A stretch of 54,351 bases of DNA from an uncultured Corynebacterium sp. (GTDB lineage: Bacteria; Actinomycetota; Actinomycetes; Mycobacteriales; Mycobacteriaceae): positions 1-54,351 of the forward strand of contig CALUBS010000016.1 in the NCBI GenBank assembly GCA_943914355.1, written 5' to 3'. Below, piece after piece: positions 1 through 8,374 of the stretch. Position numbers and translations under genes: made by a program. Position 1 is the first letter of the stretch, and the number at the start of each line of letters is the position of its first letter. The notes under the pieces are model-generated. The model saw only the letters and a list, made by a program, of their open reading frames with translations, was not told the origin of the DNA and did no database searches.

Positions 1-48
1 GCAGGCCAGATGGGCTAAACATATAACTTCACCAACACATCCTGTCGT

Positions 49-882
49 TTAGGCCACTTCCCCCACCGTCCCCCAAACATCGTGGCTCAGGGACTCGTCG
101 ATGCGGCGCTGTTGCTGACTCGTCAGCCCCTCCAGGTCCAATTCGCGGGCCGGGCGAAGCGGCGCGAATTCCCCGGTGGACTGGGCCATGACCTTTGCAT
201 AGGACTCTGGCAGCAAGAGATCGCGCGCTTGGTCCGCGGCATCGGCTACGGCGATATTGAGGGAGGAGATGATAGGTGGGGCTTCGGCAAGCGCATGCTC
301 GCGGTAGAGCCGCGCCGCCTTTTCCTGCATCTCTACAGGCCCGCCCAGGATGACGCCCAAGCCCAGGCGTGCGGCCACCGTAACCGACCGGAACCCCGCA
401 AGGATGTAGATGGGCGTGCCTGCATACTCGGGCCGCACCGTCACCGCTTCCTCGCCGCGCAGGTACCGCAGCAAAGTCTCGACCTCGTTCTCGAACTGCG
501 GCTTGAGATCTAGCGGATCGCCCTGGCGCAGCGCCTTGCGCACCGGCTCCGTAAAGCCCACCGAGGAGCCCAACCCAATATCAATCCTGCCCGGGTATAG
601 AGCTTCCAAGAGGTTGATTTGTTCCGCGACCAGAAACGGCGGATGGTTGAGCACCATGATGCCTGCGGTACCCACGCGAATGCGTTGCGTGCGCGCCGCC
701 ACGTGCGCAGCCAACATGCCCGGCTGGCCCGCGGGGATGCCCGGCACCCCGTGGTGCTCGGCGAGGAAAAACCTGTGAAAACCCAGCCGCTCCACATGCT
801 GCGCATGCTCGGCTACCCCATCGAGTGTGCCTGCCGCTCCGCGGTCCAAAATAGAAAAGCGCATGGCCACCACTGTAGCCAT
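49..882 (-). CDS. LLM-class (luciferase-like) flavin-dependent oxidoreductase, C-terminally short
   Basis: Reads as a bacterial luciferase-like monooxygenase: the N-terminal strand MRFSILDRG, the LAEHHGVPG motif, the RIRVGTAGIMVLNHPP segment and the EALYPGRIDIGLG segment are typical of the MsnO8/alkanal-monooxygenase-like group, which uses reduced flavin; the substrate cannot be told. The start could be 882 or the in-frame ATG at 864, which fits the family N-terminus better; a TACAAT -10-like hexamer lies at 893-898. The protein is about 277 residues where relatives have about 330, and it stops just after WGTVGEVA, where the usual last helices (roughly 45-50 residues) should follow. It may be a 3'-truncated gene. 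Family assignment is firm; function and intactness are not. Confidence 0.8.
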   Translation of the reverse strand: MATVVAMRFSILDRGAAGTLDGVAEHAQHVERLGFHRFFLAEHHGVPGIPAGQPGMLAAHVAARTQRIRVGTAGIMVLNHPPFLVAEQINLLEALYPGRIDIGLGSSVGFTEPVRKALRQGDPLDLKPQFENEVETLLRYLRGEEAVTVRPEYAGTPIYILAGFRSVTVAARLGLGVILGGPVEMQEKAARLYREHALAEAPPIISSLNIAVADAADQARDLLLPESYAKVMAQSTGEFAPLRPARELDLEGLTSQQQRRIDESLSHDVWGTVGEVA

Positions 883-902
883 GCGCCTAAAAATTGTACG
901 GA

Positions 903-2108
903 TTATTGGTCAGCGTCCGCGTTGCCCTTAGACCATTCCTCCCAGGACATATTCCAATCGCCCAAGCCGTCCATAGGGTTGAGCGTCTCGCCATAAGTAT
1001 TAAATACGTGGACGATATCGCCGCGCTTGACGGTGTTCTGGAACCACTGCGCGGCCTCTGGCGTGACGTTGATGCAGCCGTGGGAGGTATTGGAATTACC
1101 CTGCGCCCACACGGACCACGGTGCAGCGTGCACGTAGATGCCCGAATAAGACATTTGGGTAGCCCAGTCCACCTCGGTGCTGTACCCGCCCGCCTCGTGC
1201 GGCAACCCGAAGGTCTCAGAATCCATCAGCAGCGACTGGTGTTGATCACCAATGACGTAACGCCCATTCGGGGTGTCAAATTGGTAATCGCGCCCCAGCG
1301 ATACCGGAATGGTGCGCAAGAGCTCCTTGTTCTTGTAGACCTTCATGGTCTTGGTGGCATTATCCACCAGCGTGACGGTGCGATCCCCGATGGTGAAATC
1401 CGTCCCGGTATTTTCCCCACCGTAGATTCCGCCACCGAGATCCTTGCCGTACTGATCGACCTTGACCTCAACCTTAGTGCCCGGCTCCCAATACTCCTTG
1501 GGGCGCCACCGCACCTCTTGGTTGTTCACCCAGTAGAACGCGCCTTCCACCTCCGGGTTGGTCTTGACCGTAATCGTGTCCTCTGCCGCCTTGCGGTCGG
1601 TGATATAGGTACCGAAATTGACGCCGATTACCTGGCCCACGCCCACCTCGGAGCCCGGGATAGGCGTCATCGCCACCTGGGCGACACCTGCCGCCTGGGA
1701 GGTGGAAAAGCTCAAGTTCTTCTTATTTCCATCCTTATCAGTGGCCACGATGGAATAGGTATGGTTATAGCCAAGATCCTCGGCCGTGGTCCACTTCTTG
1801 CCGTCCTCAGAGAGTTTTTCTTCAACTTCCACGCCCAGCTCATTGGTCATGGTCACGCTCTTGAGCTCGGTGGTGGATTCCACGGTGACGGGCTTGGATG
1901 GATCGACGTCTTCTGCTCCATCCTTCACGGAGGCGGAAAGCTTCGACTTTTCTTTCTGCTCAGATTTCTCTGCTGAGCTCGAGGTAGTTTCCTTTTCCTC
2001 CGGGCGGTTTTCGGCGGCGGAATCAACGGAACACGAGGCTACTACCAGGGAAATGCACGCAATGCTCGCAGCAGCAATGCGGCGGGAATTAGAGAGGGAG
2101 TTAATCAC
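903..2108 (-). CDS. L,D-transpeptidase lipoprotein (Ig-like domains plus YkuD domain)
   Basis: Predicted cell-wall enzyme making 3-3 cross-links in peptidoglycan, or anchoring to it. From the GTG start at 2108 (401 aa) there is a lipoprotein signal ending VVAS-C with the lipidated Cys near residue 26, a Ser/Glu/Lys-rich linker, Ig-like domains and a C-terminal YkuD domain. The catalytic motif is clear: His near 327 (IYVHAAPW), then SHGCINV with Cys near 345. The GTG is preferred to upstream in-frame starts because AAGG sits 8 nt before it and it places the signal peptide at the N-terminus. The layout matches mycobacterial LdtMt2-type enzymes. It is a single-gene unit. Confidence 0.93.
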   Translation of the reverse strand: MINSLSNSRRIAAASIACISLVVASCSVDSAAENRPEEKETTSSSAEKSEQKEKSKLSASVKDGAEDVDPSKPVTVESTTELKSVTMTNELGVEVEEKLSEDGKKWTTAEDLGYNHTYSIVATDKDGNKKNLSFSTSQAAGVAQVAMTPIPGSEVGVGQVIGVNFGTYITDRKAAEDTITVKTNPEVEGAFYWVNNQEVRWRPKEYWEPGTKVEVKVDQYGKDLGGGIYGGENTGTDFTIGDRTVTLVDNATKTMKVYKNKELLRTIPVSLGRDYQFDTPNGRYVIGDQHQSLLMDSETFGLPHEAGGYSTEVDWATQMSYSGIYVHAAPWSVWAQGNSNTSHGCINVTPEAAQWFQNTVKRGDIVHVFNTYGETLNPMDGLGDWNMSWEEWSKGNADADQ

Positions 2109-2244
2109 TAAGTAGACCTTAGAAAACACAGTAGTTCGTTCAAGACCAATCCAGACTATCGCCTTGCCACCCCAAATACCAGAAACAAGCGCACCATTGT
2201 CCAAACTGTTATACTCCCCCAAAAACACGCTATGACCAGTCGAT

Positions 2245-2274
2245 TTTACAGTTTTTCAACCGGGGTGCTAGAGT
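2245..2274 (+). promoter_or_regulatory. Candidate promoter of tRNA-Lys
   Basis: TTTACA at 2245-2250 and TAGAGT at 2269-2274 are separated by 18 nt and lie about 45 nt upstream of the tRNA. Inferred from sequence only. Confidence 0.4.
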
Positions 2275-2318
2275 TTCTACTCGTTGCACAGAGAGCCACA
2301 CGGCAGGACGTCAACACT

Positions 2319-2391
<73 letters not shown>

Positions 2392-2400
2392 CAACAGTGA

Positions 2401-2430
2401 AATCGCGAGGTACATGCCTCGCGATTTTTT
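2401..2430 (+). terminator. Rho-independent terminator after tRNA-Lys
   Basis: AATCGCGAGG and CCTCGCGATT form a 10-bp stem with a 6-nt loop, followed by a T run on the + strand. Confidence 0.9.
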
Positions 2431-2460
2431 CGTTTTCAATGTTCACTTTCAAAGCTAGCA

Positions 2461-2488
2461 AAAAGGCCGAGCATTTCGCTCGGCCTTT
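2461..2488 (-). terminator. Rho-independent terminator of the iron ABC operon
   Basis: AAAGGCCGAGC and GCTCGGCCTTT make an 11-bp stem around a 5-nt loop, with A residues on the + strand that are a T run on the - strand. It lies 8 nt past the ATPase stop codon. Confidence 0.85.
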
Positions 2489-2495
2489 GCATGTT

Positions 2496-3263
2496 TTACT
2501 GCTTATTTACGCGCTGGGGCGCGACGACGGGAACACCGCGGTGCTCCACGATATCCGCCTCTACCCCATAGACGCTTTCCACCAGCTCGCACGTGAGCAC
2601 GTCTCCAGGCGCTCCCTGGGCGCGGATATGGCCCGATTTAAGCACCACCAGCTGGTCACACATGCGCGCGGCCAGGTTGATGTCGTGAATGGCCACCAGC
2701 CCCAGGCTGCCTTCGCGCCTAGCCTTCTCGCGCACCTCCTCGAGGACGAAGAACTGGCGATGCAGGTCGAGCGCAGACGTCGGCTCGTCCAAGAGCATCA
2801 GGCCCGGGTTGCCCACCAGCATCTGCGCCACGGCCACGAGCTGGCGCTGGCCGCCAGATAGCTCGTTGAGGTAGCGCGAGGCAATGGCGTCCAGCCCCAT
2901 TGCGTGCAGCACCTCGGCGCTGCGGGTGATGGGATCCTCGCATGCTTCCCGACACGCCGCGATCAGCACCGTCTCAAACGCCCGCAGCGCCGCGGTACTC
3001 GGCAGATCCTGCGGGACGTAGCCGATGAGTTGGCGGCGGCGCTTGCCCCGCGGGCTTTCGCCACCCACCAGAAAATCCACCTCGCCCTTGTACCCGCGGT
3101 GCACGCCGGCCAAGGACTTGATCAACGTGGTCTTGCCGGAGGCGTTGGGGCCTAAGAGGCCAACCAACTGACCGCCTTGCAGCGTATCCACGTCGACCGC
3201 TTCGAGCACGGTGTGCTTGCCGTAGGCTGCGCTAATACCGCGCAGGGTGAGTTCTACGTCCAC
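2496..3263 (-). CDS. Iron-siderophore-type ABC transporter ATPase (FepC/FecE family)
   Basis: Cytoplasmic ATPase that drives a type II importer. Walker A GPNASGKT is at residues 38-45, the signature LSGGQ at 135-139, Walker B LMLLDE at 155-160 with catalytic Glu160, and the switch His in VAIHDIN. Length (255 aa) is usual. It overlaps the permease gene by 10 nt and closes a three-gene operon (binding protein, permease, ATPase) with a terminator just behind. The family covers ferric siderophore, haem and cobalamin importers; the DtxR-like box ahead of the operon favours iron. The exact ligand is unknown. Confidence 0.92.
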   Translation of the reverse strand: MDVELTLRGISAAYGKHTVLEAVDVDTLQGGQLVGLLGPNASGKTTLIKSLAGVHRGYKGEVDFLVGGESPRGKRRRQLIGYVPQDLPSTAALRAFETVLIAACREACEDPITRSAEVLHAMGLDAIASRYLNELSGGQRQLVAVAQMLVGNPGLMLLDEPTSALDLHRQFFVLEEVREKARREGSLGLVAIHDINLAARMCDQLVVLKSGHIRAQGAPGDVLTCELVESVYGVEADIVEHRGVPVVAPQRVNKQ

Positions 3264-4309
3264 AGCGCCCTCCTTCGAGTCATCACGATGGCAATAAAGA
3301 ACGGCACTCCCAAGAGCGAAGTCACAATGCCGATCGGAATAGCCAGCCCAGGCTTAATCATCAGGCTCGCCGCATGCGCCGCGCACATCACGGCCGCACC
3401 GGCAGCCATGGAAGCAGGCACGAAGTAGCGCTGATCCTCGCCCACCAGCATGCGGGCGATGTGCGGGCCCACGAGGCCGATAAAGCCGATGATGCCGGCG
3501 AAGGCCACCGTCGTTGCCGCCACGAGGGAGACTACGATGAGCACCACCACGCGCAGCCGCGCGGTATTAATGCCCATGGCGGCGGCGCGGGCATCGCCAA
3601 GCCGCAAGGCGGTAAGCCGCCACGACAGCGCCCACAAAATGGGCAGGGCAACCAGCAGGACGCCCGCGAGCACGCCGTTGGCGACCCAGTTGGCGCGCGT
3701 GAGCGAACCCATGGACCAAAAGACGATCTGCTGCAGCGCCTCGGCCGAAGACTGGTATTGGATAAGCGCGAGCATGGCCTGGAAGAAGAAGACCAAACCA
3801 ATGCCGAGCAGCACCATCGTCTCCGCCTTCGCGCCGCGTATAATGGCCGCCACGACGATGATCGCCGTCGCCACCGCCGCAGACAGCCACGCCACCAGCG
3901 CCAGGTTGAACTGCGGCTGGGTCAGCAGCTGCCACTTCAGCACGATGGAACTAGCACCACCGAAGGCCGCCGCGGCGGAAATGCCGAGCGTAAACGGCTC
4001 CGCCAGCGGGTTATTCAAGATGGTCTGCATCTCCGCGCCGGCCAGCGAGAGGCTGACGCCGATGAGCAGGGCCATGACGGCCATCGGCAAGCGCAGCTTC
4101 CACAGCACCGTATGCGTCTGGTCATCCAGGCTCGAGGGATTCACAATGCCCCTGATGACCTCGCCGGGACTGATGTCGATGGCGCCGACGAAGTTGCTGA
4201 CCACAAACGCCACCGCCGCGATGAGGCACAGGCCCGCGACGATGCTAATGCGCTGCCAGGTGAGCTTTTTGTGTTGCTGCGTAAGGGCAGCTACCTCCGC
4301 GCTTACCAT
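3254..4309 (-). CDS. FecCD-family iron ABC transporter permease
   Basis: Inner-membrane channel subunit of a BtuC/FecCD-type importer, 351 aa with about nine to ten hydrophobic helices. It carries the family segments NPLAEPFTLGISAAAAFGG (near residues 95-113) and GIIGFIGLVGPHIARMLVGEDQRYFVPAS near the C-terminus, which contacts the ATPase. There is only one permease gene, so it would act as a homodimer. The start ATG overlaps the stop of the upstream binding-protein gene (TAATG), implying translational coupling. It also holds one copy of the 11-mer repeat (4082-4092), here read as Arg-Leu-Pro-Met. Confidence 0.93.
   Translation of the reverse strand: MVSAEVAALTQQHKKLTWQRISIVAGLCLIAAVAFVVSNFVGAIDISPGEVIRGIVNPSSLDDQTHTVLWKLRLPMAVMALLIGVSLSLAGAEMQTILNNPLAEPFTLGISAAAAFGGASSIVLKWQLLTQPQFNLALVAWLSAAVATAIIVVAAIIRGAKAETMVLLGIGLVFFFQAMLALIQYQSSAEALQQIVFWSMGSLTRANWVANGVLAGVLLVALPILWALSWRLTALRLGDARAAAMGINTARLRVVVLIVVSLVAATTVAFAGIIGFIGLVGPHIARMLVGEDQRYFVPASMAAGAAVMCAAHAASLMIKPGLAIPIGIVTSLLGVPFFIAIVMTRRRALWT
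4082..4092 (-). repeat. Over-represented 11-mer GCTTGCCGATG (first of 14 exact copies)
   Basis: Exact copies on the + strand: 7330-7340, 20455-20465, 29398-29408, 47413-47423, 52134-52144. On the - strand: 4082-4092, 9770-9780, 11281-11291, 13998-14008, 18823-18833, 22508-22518, 30671-30681, 32109-32119, 33525-33535. Nine copies are preceded by C and seven are followed by C, giving an extended form near CGCTTGCCGATGCC. One-mismatch versions lie at 282-292, 14259-14269, 25475-25485 and 50554-50564. Every copy lies inside a gene, and 12 of 14 point in the direction of transcription. From base composition about 0.04 copies would be expected. Function unknown; see findings. Confidence 0.8.
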
Positions 4310-5487
4310 TAATTCGTGCTAAAGAAGGTTCCCTCGCCAGCAACCGGCGAGTACTTTTCTTGCGCTTGCATCCACTCCTTGTCGACGTCCATATCCTCAT
4401 ACGCCTCCGGGTTGATCCACTTCGCGATCTGCAGCAGCGCTAGGTAGTTGAACGGCGAGTTGTAGAACTGGTGCCACATACCGTGCAGCTTGTGCTCCTT
4501 GACCGCGCGGAGGTTCTCAAAGCCCGGCTGGTTGCTCGGCAGCTTAGCGATGCTTGCCTCCGCCTCATCTTCGCCGATGCCATAGCCCACCGCGGCGTAG
4601 CCGACGGGGTTGCCCTCATCGTCCTTCTTCTCGGACCAGTCGCCGCCGGTCGCAATCACCATGTCTGGGTCCGATTCGAGGACCTTTTCTGGGGTCACGG
4701 CACCGACCTCGCCCGGGATGACGCCGTCGGCTACGTTTTCGCCGCCGGCTTCGTTGACCAGCTGCGCGATATTGGAGTTATTCCAGGAGCCACAGCAGTC
4801 CATGACGCCGGCCGCGCGCCAGACGAAGGTCTTGGGCTTATCCTTTACCTTGTCCGCGCGCTCCTTGACCAGGTCCACGGTCTTTTGCCACTCCTTGTTG
4901 AATTCCTCGGCGCGCTCTTCTTTGCCGAAGATCTCACCGAAGATTTCCATGGACTTGGTGGTGTTTTCCAGCGGCTTGGCGCGGAAATCGGTCACGGCGT
5001 ACTTGAGGCCCGCCTGGTCCATCTTTTCGGTCAATCCCGCCTCTTGCGAAGCGTCATACTGGTCCTTGGACAGCACGATGAGGTCTGGGTCCAGGCTCAC
5101 CAGGTTTTCCACGGTGACATCGCCCTTGGAGATAGCACCAACTTCCGGCAGTTCAGTGACCTTGGGCAGCTTTTCTTCCAAGACGTTGTAGTAGTCCGGC
5201 ACGTTTTTCTTCAGATCGGATCCGATGCCCACGACTTTATCCAGCGGGTCTTCAGTGTTGAGAATGCCGGTGGCGAAGATGGAGCGGCCCTCGCCCAATA
5301 GAACGCGCTCGGGGGCCTTGTCGAGTTCTACGTCGCGGCCCGCGAGGTCGGTGAAGGACAGGGCGGCATCGTCGCTGCCGCTGCTGCTGTTGGTGTTGTT
5401 GGTGGTTTCTTCGGCGGCGCTGCAGCCTGCCAGTACGGTGGCGGAGGCCGCTACCACGGCCAATACCTTGGGGAATCTATATGCCAT
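4309..5487 (-). CDS. Iron ABC transporter substrate-binding lipoprotein
   Basis: Extracellular ligand receptor of the importer, 392 aa. The signal peptide ends in LAGC, with the lipidated Cys at residue 22, followed by a Ser/Asn/Asp linker and a TroA-like fold (FTDLAGRDVELDKAPERVLLGEG, then LDPDLIVLSKDQYD). AGGA lies 6 nt before the ATG. It is the first gene of the operon and is preceded by a good DtxR-box match at 5556-5574, so iron repression is expected. Odd features are the acidic linker, a Cys-Cys pair in MDCCGSWNN and the conserved tail HGMWHQFYNSPFNYLALLQ. The ligand (siderophore, haem or ferric ion) cannot be read from the sequence. Confidence 0.9.
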   Translation of the reverse strand: MAYRFPKVLAVVAASATVLAGCSAAEETTNNTNSSSGSDDAALSFTDLAGRDVELDKAPERVLLGEGRSIFATGILNTEDPLDKVVGIGSDLKKNVPDYYNVLEEKLPKVTELPEVGAISKGDVTVENLVSLDPDLIVLSKDQYDASQEAGLTEKMDQAGLKYAVTDFRAKPLENTTKSMEIFGEIFGKEERAEEFNKEWQKTVDLVKERADKVKDKPKTFVWRAAGVMDCCGSWNNSNIAQLVNEAGGENVADGVIPGEVGAVTPEKVLESDPDMVIATGGDWSEKKDDEGNPVGYAAVGYGIGEDEAEASIAKLPSNQPGFENLRAVKEHKLHGMWHQFYNSPFNYLALLQIAKWINPEAYEDMDVDKEWMQAQEKYSPVAGEGTFFSTN

Positions 5488-5555
5488 TTTGAGTCCTTGG
5501 TCGATCGGGATCCTCGATACGAGGATAAGGGCGAACCTATCCTAGCCTAACCAGG

Positions 5556-5574
5556 TAAGGTGACCCAAACCTAA
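5556..5574 (-). promoter_or_regulatory. DtxR/IdeR-like iron box
   Basis: On the - strand TTAGGTTTGGGTCACCTTA agrees at 16 of 19 positions with the DtxR consensus TWAGGTWAGSCTWACCTWA. A second half-site, TAGCCTAACC, lies at 5543-5552 on the + strand. Both sit 55-87 nt upstream of the binding-protein start, around a TAGGAT -10-like hexamer. The box overlaps the stop codon of the glutaminase gene. Confidence 0.7.
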
Positions 5575-6848
5575 ACTGCTTCCTCGGCAATTGCGTAGTC
5601 TTCCGGCTCGCCCTTGGGCACCTCGGTGCCGTCCGCCATGGTGCGATCTTCCAATTCGCCATCCGGGTCCACGATGGCGATATCGAAGCCGGCCTCGCGG
5701 ATGCGCCGGAGGCCTTCCTTCAGCATGCGCCGGCCCATCCGGTTGGATCCGGTGATATGAGATAGCTCCAGCACCACCGTGCCCTCGCCGAATTCGCATT
5801 CGGTGAGCTGATGCAAGATGGTCTCCGCTGCGTTGAAATTGATAAGCCCCTGCAGGAAGATCACCGTGAGGTCGTCCTCGGTTTCCATCCTGCGCACGGG
5901 GTGCACGCCGTAGCGCTCATCCGTGGACATCAAGTGCAGCCCCATATCCTTTGAGAGCAGGGTCAAGGCATCCACCCCGCGGACGGAATTGCCCTCTTTA
6001 TTAAGCCGCGGCGAAAACGTCGCTACCCCCAATTGGCCAGGCAACGTACCCAGCAGGCCGCCCGAAACGCCGGATTTCGCTGGGATGCCAACCTCGGCCA
6101 TCCAGCGCCCAGCGCCGTCGTACATGCCCGCAGAGCTCATGACAGAAAGCGTCAGGCGGCAGACATCGGCATCAAGGATCTTCTCCCCCGTCACCGGCTG
6201 CGTGCCACCATTGGCCAGGGTGGCAGACATCACGGCGAGGTCGCGCACCGTGACCTTAATCGAGCACTGCTCCACGTAAGTCGAGACGGCATCGTGGGCC
6301 TCGTCCTGGATGATGTCGTAATTGCGCAACATGTGCGCCAAAGACAGGTTCCTATCGGAGACCTGCAGCTCGGAATCGCGCACCTTTTCATCAATCTTCA
6401 ACTCGCGGCCCGCCAGCCGCGAAAAGTAGCTGCGCAACTGTTCTACGCGCTCGGCCGGATCCGAATCCACGCCGTTAATCAGCTGCGTTACTGCAATCGC
6501 GCCCGCATTGATCATCGGGTTCACCGGCCGGTGGTCATAGCGGTTCAGCGAAAGTTCGTTGAAGGCCTCGCCAGACGGCTCCATACCAACGATCTCACGC
6601 ACCGCATCCAAGCCGAGCTCCTGCAGCGCTAGAGCATACGCAAAGGGCTTCGACACGGACTGCAAGGTAAATTCCACCTCTGCATCGCCAGCGGAATACA
6701 CGTGCCCCGTCGTGGTGCAGATGGCCACGCCGAGGTAGTCCGGTTCCGCCTTCGCGAGCTCGGGAATATAGTCCGCCACCGCGCCGCTGCGGTTTCCTCG
6801 CACCTGGGTCAAAATTTCCTGCAAATAAAAAGGAATTGGAGTTTTCAT
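5571..6848 (-). CDS. glsA: Glutaminase with C-terminal STAS-like domain
   Basis: Hydrolyses L-glutamine to glutamate and ammonia in the cytoplasm. The N-terminal 300 or so residues are a serine-dependent beta-lactamase-like glutaminase: the SVSK motif gives Ser64 and Lys67 as the catalytic pair, followed by NELSLNRYDHRPVNPMINAGAI, and the region around PAKSGVSGG contributes to the pocket. Residues about 325-410 resemble a STAS domain (LELSHITGSNRMGRRML), an arrangement seen in other actinobacterial glutaminases. Length is 425 aa. The start is an ATG 8 nt after a TATGCT -10-like box (6857-6862) with no clear ribosome site, so the message may be leaderless. The gene is alone and carries the next operon's iron box in its tail. 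Confidence 0.92.
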   Translation of the reverse strand: MKTPIPFYLQEILTQVRGNRSGAVADYIPELAKAEPDYLGVAICTTTGHVYSAGDAEVEFTLQSVSKPFAYALALQELGLDAVREIVGMEPSGEAFNELSLNRYDHRPVNPMINAGAIAVTQLINGVDSDPAERVEQLRSYFSRLAGRELKIDEKVRDSELQVSDRNLSLAHMLRNYDIIQDEAHDAVSTYVEQCSIKVTVRDLAVMSATLANGGTQPVTGEKILDADVCRLTLSVMSSAGMYDGAGRWMAEVGIPAKSGVSGGLLGTLPGQLGVATFSPRLNKEGNSVRGVDALTLLSKDMGLHLMSTDERYGVHPVRRMETEDDLTVIFLQGLINFNAAETILHQLTECEFGEGTVVLELSHITGSNRMGRRMLKEGLRRIREAGFDIAIVDPDGELEDRTMADGTEVPKGEPEDYAIAEEAV

Positions 6849-6856
6849 CGCAACTT

Positions 6857-6862
6857 AGCATA
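6857..6862 (-). promoter_or_regulatory. -10 box of glsA, leaderless-type spacing
   Basis: TATGCT on the - strand ends 8 nt before the ATG, so transcription would begin at or next to the start codon. No purine-rich ribosome site is present. Confidence 0.5.
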
Positions 6863-6864
6863 CG

Positions 6865-6892
6865 AAAAAAGCCCCCACGGCGCGCGTGGGGG
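6865..6892 (-). terminator. Rho-independent terminator of the DUF3618 gene
   Basis: CCCCCACG and CGTGGGGG form a stem over a 5-nt loop, with six A on the + strand giving a T run on the - strand. It lies 14 nt past the stop codon. Confidence 0.85.
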
Positions 6893-6906
6893 TAAGGCGG
6901 GGAAAA

Positions 6907-7185
6907 TTAGTGGCGCTCAGACAGCAAGCGCTGCAATTCCTTCAGGTCGCTCTTGCGGCGGCGCGAGCGGAACACGGAATAGGCAATCAGCCCAGCAACG
7001 GCCGCGCCGACGCCACCGAGCACCAACTGAACGTTGCGGTCCTGCAACTTTTCGGTGGCGGCGTTCTTGGCGTCATCGACGAGGTTTTGCGGCTTGCTGC
7101 GATCCGCAATTTCATCCAGGGTGCTAGCCAGCTGGCGCCGGGTGCGTTCGATATCGCGTTGAATATCTTCAATATTGCGTGCCAC
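6907..7185 (-). CDS. DUF3618 small membrane protein
   Basis: A 92-residue protein of the DUF3618 family. The N-terminal half (MARNIEDIQRDIERTRRQLASTLDEI) is an amphipathic charged helix typical of the family; residues about 53-72 form one membrane span (VLGGVGAAVAGLIAYSVF), followed by an Arg/Lys-rich segment RSRRRK that suggests a cytoplasmic end. AGGAGA lies a few bases before the ATG. It is divergent from the peroxiredoxin gene and ends in its own terminator. No biochemical role is known to me. Confidence 0.85.
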   Translation of the reverse strand: MARNIEDIQRDIERTRRQLASTLDEIADRSKPQNLVDDAKNAATEKLQDRNVQLVLGGVGAAVAGLIAYSVFRSRRRKSDLKELQRLLSERH

Positions 7186-7282
7186 GGAATTCTCCTCTTA
7201 GCTTAAGTTTCGCTCTTAACGAGCTTATCTTACCGTGCAGGGCCTCCCCCGCGCAGGCCGGGGAGCACGTAAAGTAGGTCCC

Positions 7283-7750
7283 ATGACTGAAACTCGTTTG
7301 AACGTAGGAGATACTGCCCCCGCTTTTGCGCTTGCCGATGCCACCGGCAACACCGTTTCCCTTTCCGATTACGCAGGCCAGCGCGTGCTTGTGTACTTCT
7401 ACCCGCGCGCCAATACCCCAGGCTGCACCAAGGAAGCCTGCGATTTTCGCGATTCCTTAGAAGAGCTCAATGAGCTCAATATCGCGGTGGTGGGCATCTC
7501 CCCCGATAAGCCCGAGGCGCTGGCGAAGTTCCGCGATGACCACGATCTCAACTTCCCGCTGCTTTCTGATCCAGATAAGTCCGTCATGACCGCATACGGC
7601 GCTTTTGGGGAGAAGAAGAACTACGGCAAGGTAGTCCAGGGCGTTATCCGTTCCACCTTCCTCGTGGAGCCGGATGGCATCATCGGCCAGACCCACTACA
7701 ACGTGAAGGCCACCGGGCACGTCGCGCGCGTGATGAAGGGCCTCGAGTAA
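7283..7750 (+). CDS. bcp: Thioredoxin-dependent peroxiredoxin (Bcp/PrxQ)
   Basis: Reduces hydrogen peroxide and organic hydroperoxides using thioredoxin. In the 155-aa product the peroxidatic Cys48 sits in PRANTPGCTKEAC with the resolving Cys53 five residues on, the classic PrxQ/Bcp spacing. The start ATG at 7283 follows a weak GTAGG ribosome site; upstream in-frame starts would add an unlikely Arg/Gly-rich leader. The TetR gene follows after 4 nt, so the two are probably co-transcribed. It carries one copy of the 11-mer repeat (7330-7340) encoding Leu-Ala-Asp. Confidence 0.95.
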   Translation: MTETRLNVGDTAPAFALADATGNTVSLSDYAGQRVLVYFYPRANTPGCTKEACDFRDSLEELNELNIAVVGISPDKPEALAKFRDDHDLNFPLLSDPDKSVMTAYGAFGEKKNYGKVVQGVIRSTFLVEPDGIIGQTHYNVKATGHVARVMKGLE

Positions 7751-7754
7751 GCCG

Positions 7755-8372
7755 GTGGAGGAAATCCTCGTTCCGCGGCGTCGGCCAGCGCAGGCGCGCA
7801 GCCGGGAGCGCTTTGCACGCATCGTACAGGCGGCGCGCGCCGTGCTTGTCGATGTCGGCTTCGAATCCTTCACCTTCGATGAAGTAGCCCACCGCGCCGA
7901 GGTTCCGATCGGCACGCTGTATCAATTCTTTGCCAATAAATACGTGCTCATCTGCGAGCTCGACCGGCAAGATACCGCCACCAGCCTGGCCGAAATCGAG
8001 CGCTTTTCGCGCCTCGTGCCAGCCCCACAGTGGCCGGATGTCTTGGATGAATTCATCGACCACCTCGCGCGGATGTGGCGCGAGGACCCCTCCCGGCGCG
8101 CCGTTTGGCACGCCATCCAGTCCACCCCAGCGACGCGGGCCACGGCGGCCGATACCGAGCTGCAGCTCTTGGAGCCGCTCGCCGAGATCCTTCGCCCGCT
8201 GGCCACCGAGCACAGCGATGCGCAACGCATTGAGCTGGCGCGCTTCCTTATCCACACCGTGGTCTCGCTGCTTAATTACGCCATTTCGGGCGATCCAGAC
8301 AAGTTCGATTCCGTGGTCATGGAGCTAAAGCGCATGCTGATTTCGTATCTCTTTGCGGTGGCCGCGGGATAA
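7755..8372 (+). CDS. TetR-family transcriptional regulator
   Basis: DNA-binding repressor-like protein, 205 aa. The N-terminal helix-turn-helix is clear (FARIVQAARAVLVDVGFESFTFDEVAHRAEVPIGTLYQFFANKYVLICEL), with an all-helical ligand-binding C-terminal part that I cannot assign. The only reasonable start is the GTG 4 nt after the peroxiredoxin stop, which has no good ribosome site of its own and fits translational coupling. A dyad TTGTA-N8-TACAA at 8375-8392, directly after its stop, is a possible operator, though it would control the next gene. The regulated genes are unknown. Confidence 0.88.
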   Translation: MEEILVPRRRPAQARSRERFARIVQAARAVLVDVGFESFTFDEVAHRAEVPIGTLYQFFANKYVLICELDRQDTATSLAEIERFSRLVPAPQWPDVLDEFIDHLARMWREDPSRRAVWHAIQSTPATRATAADTELQLLEPLAEILRPLATEHSDAQRIELARFLIHTVVSLLNYAISGDPDKFDSVVMELKRMLISYLFAVAAG

Positions 8373-8374
8373 GT

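Noticed and set aside
894..1976. A long open frame (about 360 codons) antisense to the L,D-transpeptidase, with similar long antisense frames over ctaD, nrdE and the iron permease.
   Set aside because: They follow the codon bias of the real genes on the other strand, show no recognisable domain or ribosome site, and GC-rich DNA produces such frames by chance.
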